The position numbers and the translations under genes were made by a program. This document shows, in pieces, positions 13,614 to 18,973 of a stretch of 18,973 nt of DNA; the stretch's first letter is position 1, and every line of letters begins with the position of its first letter. Origin of the DNA: Candidatus Bathyarchaeota archaeon (GTDB lineage Archaea > Thermoproteota > Bathyarchaeia > Bathyarchaeales > Bathycorpusculaceae); contig DAOUTL010000003.1 of NCBI GenBank assembly GCA_030626685.1, positions 1 to 18,973 of the forward strand, read 5' to 3'. The notes below the pieces were generated by a model. That model saw only the letters and a program-made list of their open reading frames with translations. It was not told the origin of the DNA and made no database searches.

Positions 13614-15643
13614 TTATTCTTTTTGCATTGTTTTTCTTCTTCGTTTTGTAATTATCCATACTCCCAAGAAGCCAATTATGAGACCAGTTATTGCCAGGAT
13701 CCATAAAGGATTCACCAGGAAAGGTTCTTTAAAAGTGATGAAGGCTGTATATTCGTTAAAATTACCAGCATTATCTGTGACTTTCAGAACTACTGTGTAA
13801 TTTCCAGATTTAGTGTAAGAGTGACTTGTTGTTATTCCTGTCTCTGTGGTTCCGTCTCCGAAGTCCCATTCATACTTGATAATGATCCCTGACACATCAA
13901 AACTAGAAGATGCGTTGAAGGTTATCGTTTCACCTATCATAGGGCTTAGAGGCAAGTAAGTGAAAATGGCTTTTGGAGGAGTCATATCAGTTACTATCAC
14001 ACAACCGTCCGTGTACATGTTATTCTTCACATTTGTTTCACCTAGACCTGGAGTAGCATAAGCATGTATGGTGTAGTTTCCATCAGCAAAGCCTCCAGTG
14101 TTCCATGTGAAGATTATTGTTGTAGAATTTCCGCTCCCCAGAGTTACAGTTTGTGTTTGGAGGGAAAGAACTGCGTAATGTGCCTTTATCTCTTCTACGC
14201 TCAAGGCTCTTTTGTAAATTCTAACATCGTCTACGAAGCCATTAAATCTACATCCTGCATAATAATATTCGCTGCCAATTACTAATGGCGTGTCATCATG
14301 TGCAATTACATAGGAACTTGGGTTTGAACTGGTTTTCAATTCGCCATCTATATATAGGTTAGCTGTTGTTCCATCGTATGTTCCTACAACATGATGCCAC
14401 TGATTCAGTGTTAAATCGTTTATACTATTATAATCTATGAGAAATCTCTGAGCAACACCATCACCCAAAGAAAGAACCAGATGATCGTTGGTTGAAGTCG
14501 GATGTTCAAATTGAAGTTTGTAACCTTTGGAGTGACCAGCTAAATGATGTAATTTGTTTATTATTGCACTATGCTCAGTACCATGTTGATAGGGCCTTTT
14601 ATTCATGTATATCCATGCTTCCAAAGAAAAGGACTGAACTCTTAAACTTGGAGAATCCGAAATGGCAACATAGTCGTCGATTCCATCAAAACTCAGAGCT
14701 TTTCCATACTTTCCATCCAGCCACGACGGCCCATTAATCAGCGTTCCATCATTGTTGTTGCCGCTCCTGTCATGTGTTGTTGTTCCTCTTCCTTCATCAA
14801 AATTCCAATAACCAATTAGGCCACCTAAGCCATTAAAGCACAATATATTGCATGCTTTGTCAGTTTCATTAATCGATTCAGCTTCAACGTAAAGAGTTAC
14901 GTTAAAGGATTCTTCATAATCACCGTGATTCTCCACTATAACATCTATGTTTAAGCTGAGACCCTGCTCAACGAGTGTCCGAGAAGGTGTTACACTAGTA
15001 ATAGCTACATCATGATTCCAGCCCCAAACTGTAAAATTGTCGAAGTAAGCGTAGGTGTCACCTACCGCTCGTAGCCCAACTTTTCCTCCAGTATAATTTT
15101 CATGTTCACAAGAAATTACCTCTTGTCCATTCAAGAGGCCAACAAATGTTTTATTATGTATCTCAACTCTCAAAGTGTAATTAATAGAATGATCTATTGG
15201 ATAATCTATACTTAATAAAGCAGTTCCTATTTCCGAGTGCTCTGGAGTATAATAATGAAACTCGATTTTATCATATTCATTGCTTAATTCCAAAGAATAA
15301 TGGTGCTCGTTCTCTATATACCCGAAAATAATTCCTGCTCTAAATCCCCGTTTCCAGTGAGCAAACCGTAACTTTGTTTGAATTATACAATCAGTTAGAG
15401 TCAAATTATCTACAGTTGAGATACCAGAAAGAGCGGCACAAACCATATATTCTCCTTTATTACTAACTCCCCAGCCTCCATGGTAAACTCCACCTAGTTC
15501 TGTCCAACCATCAGCTATGCCATCATTAAAATCATCGAAGAATAGTAATTCTTCTCCTTGTGTTTGAACTGGTCGAATGTTAGAGTTAGTATGCTTGTCA
15601 GAAGCAATGTTAATATTATTCCAGAAGCTATTCTCTTCAACAT
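13614..15643 (-). CDS. Secreted LamG/CARDB/PKD surface protein, frameshifted in the signal peptide
   Basis: A long frame ends at 13614. Its true start is ATG 15641-15643 with GGAG 7 nt upstream, encoding MLKRIASGIILTLLLTSI, a clear signal peptide, but the mature part (VQTQGEELLFFDDFNDGIAD) is in another frame. Domains in order: a jelly-roll-like domain (DDFNDGIADGW to AYFDNFTVWG); first half of a CARDB adhesion domain (HDVAITSVTPSRTLVEQG); a LamG/concanavalin domain of about 200 aa (GYWNFDEGRG to DDVRIYKRALSVEEIKAHY); second half of the CARDB domain (QTVTLGSGNSTTIIFTWNTG); a PKD domain (EWDFGDGTTETG to VVLKVTDNAGN); and a membrane helix with an RRRK tail. It would be an outward-facing anchored adhesin or carbohydrate binder. 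A 7-bp slippage deletion near 15575 explains the frameshift. Confidence 0.75.
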
Positions 15644-15801
15644 TTCCTTTCTCCTAATCCTAAATGGTTTAATTAAGAAAATAACATTTACGGAGAAATC
15701 TTCTATTGTTATTGGAGTATGTTATTGTGTTAGACTACGAGAGGGTATTCGTTGGTTAATAGGTAACTATTTCACAAGTCTAGGCGTCTCGATTTGATAG
15801 A

Positions 15802-15818
15802 GATCTGCTAAGCAGATC
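15802..15818. promoter_or_regulatory. 17-bp perfect inverted repeat
   Basis: GATCTGCT-A-AGCAGATC has 8-bp arms with a single central base. It lies between the surface-protein start and the 3' end of the small membrane gene, so it could be an operator upstream of the former or a hairpin after the latter. No other repeat is seen in the 15644-15861 gap. Confidence 0.4.
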
Positions 15819-15861
15819 AACATAGAACATTATTGAAACTTTTCACTGTACTGCTCTAGCG

Positions 15862-16044
15862 TTATCCACGAGTCTTATTTCTTCCGTAAACCCTCAGTAC
15901 AAGAGCAAAAATGAAAAGGATGCCACCGATTGCCAATACAATTGGATTGCCAAAATTAAGTATAATCATTCCTATTGCAAGAAATAAAAGTCCCGTTCCA
16001 ACTATAGCAATGATTACTCCAATCAGAATATCTTTAAACCCCAT
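15862..16044 (-). CDS. Small two-helix membrane protein
   Basis: 60 aa with GGGAG 7 nt upstream of the ATG and a TTAAATA box near 16076-16084, so expression signals are good. Two hydrophobic helices (IGVIIAIVGTGLLFLAIGMI and PIVLAIGGILFIFALVLRVY) are joined by a short NFGN turn, with a basic tail GRNKTRG. No family name can be given. Small two-helix proteins in integrated elements can be holin-like, antitoxin-like or transporter accessories; nothing here decides. It is the last complete gene before the right integrase fragment. Confidence 0.6.
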   Translation of the reverse strand: MGFKDILIGVIIAIVGTGLLFLAIGMIILNFGNPIVLAIGGILFIFALVLRVYGRNKTRG

Positions 16045-16317
16045 GTTATTCTCCCAATTAATCTATGGGAAATGGATATTTAATTTTTGCTCTTATGAAA
16101 AGGATTCAATTAAGAGAATAAGAAGTAAAAACGAGAAACAGAAATTAGCTGGTTAAAATCCCTTAAAGATTGTTTTAGTGAACCAATGTACTTCATGCTG
16201 AAGTATGATTTGTGAATCTTTCTTTCTATGAAGTCTATAGAATGTTTGTGAATTCGATAATAGAAAAATGGGGATTATTTGGGGTTCGTTCTGTCGTATC
16301 ATCTGTGAATCTTTCTG

Positions 16318-16482
16318 TTAGTCGAGTATTCTTAATCTTTTTGAGAATTTTTGATAGATCGATTTTAATCTTAGTAGTTTTTTTCCTGTGTAGAACTTTG
16401 CTAGCACTGTTTTAGGTGTTCTTCCTTGGAATACATCAACATATCTGTCTGGGTTCAACTCCCACCCCCGACTTCCAGGCAT
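16318..16482 (-). pseudogene. C-terminal fragment of archaeal tyrosine integrase (intC remnant)
   Basis: A 54-codon frame begins ATG (16480-16482) in the sequence right of the att repeat, passes through it as SRGWELNP, and continues as DRYVDVFQGRTPKTVLAKFY then TGKKLLRLKSIYQKFS. The QGR...AKFY pattern is the C-terminal end of archaeal tyrosine recombinases, where the Tyr (in KFY) is the DNA-attacking nucleophile. The 43 codons after the repeat match only the last part of an integrase; the Arg and HxxR catalytic parts are missing, presumably deleted. The frame matches intN across the att repeat, which supports a single ancestral gene. Confidence 0.65.
16450..16470 (+). repeat. att core, right copy
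   Basis: Identical over 21 bases to the tRNA-Cys 3' end at 7564-7584, then diverges on both sides (no anticodon arm to the left), as expected for an attR. Confidence 0.75.
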
Positions 16483-16570
16483 AAAAACACGCGCGAATCT
16501 GAGTCTGGTCTCAGCATATTCGTTATATAGTATAAAGAAAGTATTTAATATAGTCTATTCGTAATATTAT

Positions 16571-16840
16571 ATGCTCAAAATGGCTTCACTGAGTGTTCAT
16601 TCAGAAAAATACAAGCTATTCAGAAAGGACGCTCAAAATGAAGATAATTCAATTCCCACCAGAATCGAGGCTATATTCGAAGCATGTTTTCATTTAATCG
16701 AAGTATGCATGGCAAAGAATGGATTACATATAAACAAGCATCAACGGGTAAGATCAATGGTTATTACCCATGGCGACGTTTTTGGAGAGAATTCTGAATC
16801 GGTTTGGAGAGCATTTCAAGAATTGGAAAACCAAATTTGA
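16571..16840 (+). CDS. Small helical HEPN-like family protein, possibly C-terminally shortened
   Basis: 89 aa; ATG 16571 or 16580. The pattern IEAIFEACFHLIEVCMAKNG then HINKHQRVRSMVITHGDVFG and SVWRAFQELENQI matches, by memory, a small archaeal helical family related to HEPN proteins (H-I-N-K-H-x-R-V-R ... F-G ... W-x-x-F-Q-E-x-E). In those proteins the chain continues after the last segment, whereas here a stop follows ENQI, so the C-terminus may be truncated. TATA-like boxes (TTATATAG near 16524; TATTTAATA near 16544) imply a nearly leaderless message. The downstream gene starts 34 bases after its stop. It is in the segment between the second and third att-like copies. Confidence 0.5.
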   Translation: MLKMASLSVHSEKYKLFRKDAQNEDNSIPTRIEAIFEACFHLIEVCMAKNGLHINKHQRVRSMVITHGDVFGENSESVWRAFQELENQI

Positions 16841-16874
16841 CTCAAAGAGATTCGCATCCAATATCAATTTATTT

Positions 16875-17423
16875 ATGACTATTCAAGAAAAAAGTACGAA
16901 AGTGAAGATATTAGAGAGAATAAGACATCAAACTACAGATCTACCCTATGACGGAATACCTGAAAACATTAGAAATATGGTCATGACTTTGCTATCTAAG
17001 TTACGGATTGAGATTGAAGATAAAGCAATGAGGAAGCGTTGTCTTGATATTTTATCTATAATTTCGGGTAGAAGAGACGACGTAGTAAACGCAAAAATAA
17101 AAGAGCTATTTTTGAACAAAATCTACGGAACTTATGACGCCTTGTCCATTGAAGAAAAAAGGGACGCTCTAAATATCCTTCAGAGACTACAAAGATATAA
17201 TCCAGAAATCATAAATCAGTTAATAACCGAAGCTGTTGAAAAGTGGACACAAGTCGAATTTCAAAACCTTCTTAACTCAATAGAGTTTGATAGATTAGAT
17301 GAAGAAGAAGTAGAGCAACTTAGAAAACGTTTATGGAATTGGAGAGCACATGCCAAGAGAAAAAAAGAAGAGGAAAAAGTAAATCGGATCGACAAGATTC
17401 TGGAACTTTATGTCTTCCATTGA
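16875..17423 (+). CDS. Alpha-helical protein of unknown function
   Basis: 182 aa from ATG 16875 (MTIQEKSTKVKILERIRHQT). The frame is open back to 16770, but that part only shadows the end of the previous gene, so the internal ATG was chosen. Predicted mostly helical and charged, with HEAT-like helix pairs (NMVMTLLSKLRIEIEDK, AMRKRCLDILSIISGRRDD, KRDALNILQRLQRYNPEIIN) and a basic coiled tail (WRAHAKRKKEEEKVNRIDKI). No membrane segment, signal or catalytic motif. It may act with the small HEPN-like protein directly upstream as a two-gene unit; this is inference from spacing only. Confidence 0.55.
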   Translation: MTIQEKSTKVKILERIRHQTTDLPYDGIPENIRNMVMTLLSKLRIEIEDKAMRKRCLDILSIISGRRDDVVNAKIKELFLNKIYGTYDALSIEEKRDALNILQRLQRYNPEIINQLITEAVEKWTQVEFQNLLNSIEFDRLDEEEVEQLRKRLWNWRAHAKRKKEEEKVNRIDKILELYVFH

Positions 17424-17902
17424 TTTTGGCAAACATTCCCTAAGAAAAATGAGGGTCTGCGGGGGATATCTCCAATCGAAGTGGGTTCAACTCCCACCCC
17501 GGTTCCACGGAATAAGCCAGTGCATACAAAATACGATGACCAAAACCATCATCTTTTGTTGACGCACCGTTTTCATTAATGGAAGAGGGAAAGATACTTC
17601 AAGTATTATGTAATTCCCGTGAAAGAACCAGTTGTGATATCGTTCATTCATTTACCTAATTTTCCAAAAAAGCGCGCGGTATTAAAACATAGCCGAATAT
17701 CCTTTCTGACTTTTTGGTAAAGCATTAAGCATTGCAACCAGTTTATTTGAAAATTCCAGCGCTCTTGCACTGCTTCCATTTTCAGGCGTTAGCGTGCGCG
17801 TGTTACTAAATAACTTACTAATCATATCTCAATTCTATCTAACCTAAAAAGCTCTCCCAAAAATAAAATAGTTGTATAACATAACAAGCTAAAGGTGAAG
17901 AA
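17424..17902. other. Long intergenic region with att-like repeat and a 47-codon ORF
   Basis: Holds the third T-arm copy (17481-17500), a 13-bp inverted repeat ATACTT-C-AAGTAT (17592-17604) and, on the minus strand at 17682-17825, a 47-codon frame (MISKLFSNTRTLTPENGSSA then RALEFSNKLVAMLNALPKSQ) that reads like real protein but that I cannot name. It is possibly a gene end left by recombination. Nothing else is recognised. Confidence 0.4.
17481..17500 (+). repeat. Third copy of the tRNA T-arm sequence
   Basis: Twenty bases identical to tRNA-Cys 7563-7582, followed by a one-base-shorter acceptor-like GGTTCC. To its left is a hairpin (GGGG-ATAT-CTCC) that resembles the variable arm of a class II (Leu/Ser) tRNA, but no 5' half exists nearby. 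It is either a second attachment site or the 3' remnant of another tRNA. Confidence 0.5.
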
Positions 17903-18470
17903 ATGAACCCATATAAGTTTGCAACAAAAGCAGTTCATTCTGGACAGCACCCAGACCCTCTTACAGGCTCTGCTCTTACAGGCGCAGGCTCTGCTTAAGA
18001 ATACTGGTGCAACACTCGGACCTTTTGAAGCTTGGCTTACACTGCGTGGAATCAAAACTTTACCGCTTAGAATGGAGAGACATAACGAGAACGCCATAAA
18101 AGTTGCAGAATTCTTAGAAACACATCCTAAGGTGAAGAAAGTTTACTATCCATACTTAAAATCGCATCCTCAACACGAGTTAGCAAGAAGACAGATGAGC
18201 GGATTTGGCGGAATATTATCCTTTGAACTGAAAGGAGGCTTAGAAGCCGGAAGAAAACTTATGAACTCTGTCAAGCTGTGCTTGCTCGCCGTCAGCTTAG
18301 GCGCCGTAGAAACATTAATTCAGCATCCAGCACCAATGACACACGCGATAGTGCCGAAAGAAGAAAGACTGAAAGCAGGCATAACAGACAGTTTAGTACG
18401 AATCTCTGTCGGAATCGAAGACATCACAGACATAATACACGACTTAAAACAAGCATTAGAAAAAATTTAG
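17903..18470 (+). pseudogene. Cystathionine gamma-synthase with large internal deletion
   Basis: The true N-terminus is at 17903 (GGTGA upstream): MNPYKFATKAVHSGQHPDPL, the standard opening of Cys/Met-metabolism PLP enzymes. After about 31 codons it hits TAA, and in another frame the C-terminal third follows: GATLGPFEAWLTLRGIKTLP, YPYLKSHPQHELARRQMSGF, HPAPMTHAIVPKEERLKAGI and VRISVGIEDITDIIHDLKQA. About 200 residues, including the PLP-binding SxTK lysine, are missing, and the join is out of frame. A tandem 15-bp repeat marks the join (17958-17987). These enzymes run about 380-400 aa; this copy must be inactive. It lies just outside the right end of the mobile region. Confidence 0.85.
17958..17987 (+). 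repeat. Tandem 15-bp repeat at the deletion junction
   Basis: CTCTTACAGGCTCTG is followed immediately by CTCTTACAGGCGCAG (12 of 15 identical, first 11 exact), and then GCTCTGCTT recurs. It sits exactly where N-terminal homology to cystathionine gamma-synthase ends and C-terminal homology starts. Confidence 0.6.
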
Positions 18471-18674
18471 ACAATCAAGAATAGATTTCCGTCTTTTTCG
18501 TTTACCCTTTCATAGCGTGGTGAATGTGAAAGAAGCGAACATAAAAAGGAAGATTGGGTGATATTTTCCGAAAATAACCTATAAGGGTCCGTAAAATTTC
18601 TAAGTTTAAAATTCGAACATAAATTATAAATCCAAACACGTTTCATAAATTTAACTGAATTAAAGTGATTAGAG
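18471..18674. other. Intergenic region with rubrerythrin promoter
   Basis: AT-rich. ATAAATTATAAAT near 18620-18632 and CATAAATTTAAC near 18645-18656 are TATA candidates for the rubrerythrin gene. No ORF or RNA gene seen. Confidence 0.4.
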
Positions 18675-18973
18675 ATGAAAAATACGATTGGAAATTTGGT
18701 GAAAGCGTTTATTGGTGAAAGTCAGGCAAGAAATCGTTACACGTTCTATGCAAAGGTTGCCAAGAATGAAGGTTTTGAGCAGATTTCAGAAATTTTTCTG
18801 GTTACTGCAGAGAATGAAAAGGAACATGCGAGCAACCTGTTCAAGTTAATTAATGATTTGAAGATGAAAAGCGGCGAAAAACTTGATGAGATTAAGGTGG
18901 AAGCCGTAGCTGCCACTGTGCTTGGTAGCACGGTGGAAAATCTGAAAGCCGCGATTGCTGGAGAAAATCATGA
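18675..18973 (+). CDS. Rubrerythrin (ferritin-like diiron protein), 3' end outside window
   Basis: About 99 N-terminal residues: MKNTIGNLVKAFIGESQARN, RYTFYAKVAKNEGFEQISEI, TAENEKEHASNLFKLINDLK. The spacing ESQARNRY ... ENEKEH gives the first diiron ligands (Glu in the first helix, ExxH in the second) of the rubrerythrin four-helix bundle. Rubrerythrins reduce hydrogen peroxide in anaerobes, usually with a C-terminal rubredoxin-like domain that would lie beyond the window. The ATG is 204 bases from the broken cystathionine synthase gene and has its own TATA-like boxes, so it is a separate unit. It supports an anaerobic host. Confidence 0.88.
   Translation, partial: MKNTIGNLVKAFIGESQARNRYTFYAKVAKNEGFEQISEIFLVTAENEKEHASNLFKLINDLKMKSGEKLDEIKVEAVAATVLGSTVENLKAAIAGENH

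Larger units (their letters stand above)
7564..16470. mobile_element. Integrated element in tRNA-Cys with split, defective integrase
   Basis: About 8.9 kb bounded by a perfect 21-bp direct repeat of the tRNA-Cys 3' end. Integrase pieces lie just inside each boundary (N-terminal at 7588-7854, C-terminal at 16318-16449). Both read through the repeat in the same frame (SRGWELNP), as expected for an SSV-type integrase whose gene contains the attachment site. The catalytic middle of the integrase is absent, so the element is probably fixed. Cargo: methyltransferase/GIY-YIG pair, HEPN-like protein, membrane proteins and a surface protein. No replication or capsid gene was recognised, so virus or plasmid ancestry is undecided. 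Confidence 0.7.

Noticed and set aside
16770..16874. Longer N-terminus for the helical protein starting at 16770
   Set aside because: The extra residues only shadow the end of the upstream gene in another frame; the internal ATG at 16875 avoids a 71-base overlap.
17443..17604. Leftward open frame running through the third T-arm copy (…EPGWELNPLRLEISPADP…)
   Set aside because: It could be an integrase end like the others, but only the T-arm-derived residues look familiar and no recombinase motif is present.
17822..18097. 91-codon leftward frame over the cystathionine synthase junction
   Set aside because: It is antisense to well-conserved cystathionine synthase sequence and has no recognisable protein pattern.

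Overview
The window looks like TACK-type archaeal DNA, most like Candidatus Bathyarchaeia; that placement is my inference. Signs of it are TATA-like boxes 25-35 nt upstream of starts, GGAG/GGTGA ribosome sites, many ATG-proximal promoters, a tRNA without an encoded CCA end, an archaeal-type DNA ligase fragment, an AbrB-fold regulator, and secreted proteins with CARDB/PKD/LamG domains and a C-terminal membrane anchor.

Region 1 (1-7360) is chromosomal. A leftward cluster carries a threonine-synthase-like PLP protein fused to a winged helix, an ECF-type vitamin transporter S component with a 26-bp palindrome just upstream, and the start of an AIR-synthase/HypE-like protein. To the right come a TPR protein, an orphan C-terminal (motif VI) piece of an ATP-dependent DNA ligase, a small tandem AbrB-type protein, an HExxH metallopeptidase-like protein, and a 571-aa secreted beta-helix protein with 28 uninterrupted collagen Gly-X-Y triplets and a C-terminal anchor. 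The collagen-like gene is divergent from a ribbon-helix-helix regulator, and the gap between them holds a 40-bp-period direct repeat. A second ribbon-helix-helix gene is frameshifted at an A6 run.

Region 2 (7515-16470) is an integrated element in tRNA-Cys(GCA). The 3' end of the tRNA (21 bp) is repeated exactly at 16450-16470. Just inside the left end is the N-terminal piece of an archaeal tyrosine integrase running into the tRNA. Just inside the right end, in the matching frame, is the integrase C-terminus with its tyrosine region. The catalytic middle is missing, so the element looks immobile. Its cargo is a methyltransferase/GIY-YIG nuclease pair (probable restriction-modification), a HEPN-like protein with an R-x5-H motif, two multi-pass membrane proteins, a frameshifted LamG-in-CARDB/PKD surface protein, and a small two-helix membrane protein. 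Pieces of a small zinc-ribbon gene family sit beside the HEPN gene and both large membrane genes.

Region 3 (16471-17500) holds two more unfamiliar genes and ends in a third copy of the tRNA T-arm sequence, which suggests a second or older insertion. Region 4 (17500-18973) returns to chromosomal content: a cystathionine gamma-synthase gene with a large internal deletion, and the start of a rubrerythrin gene. Broken genes are unusually frequent: integrase, ligase, cystathionine synthase, zinc-ribbon fragments and two frameshifts.
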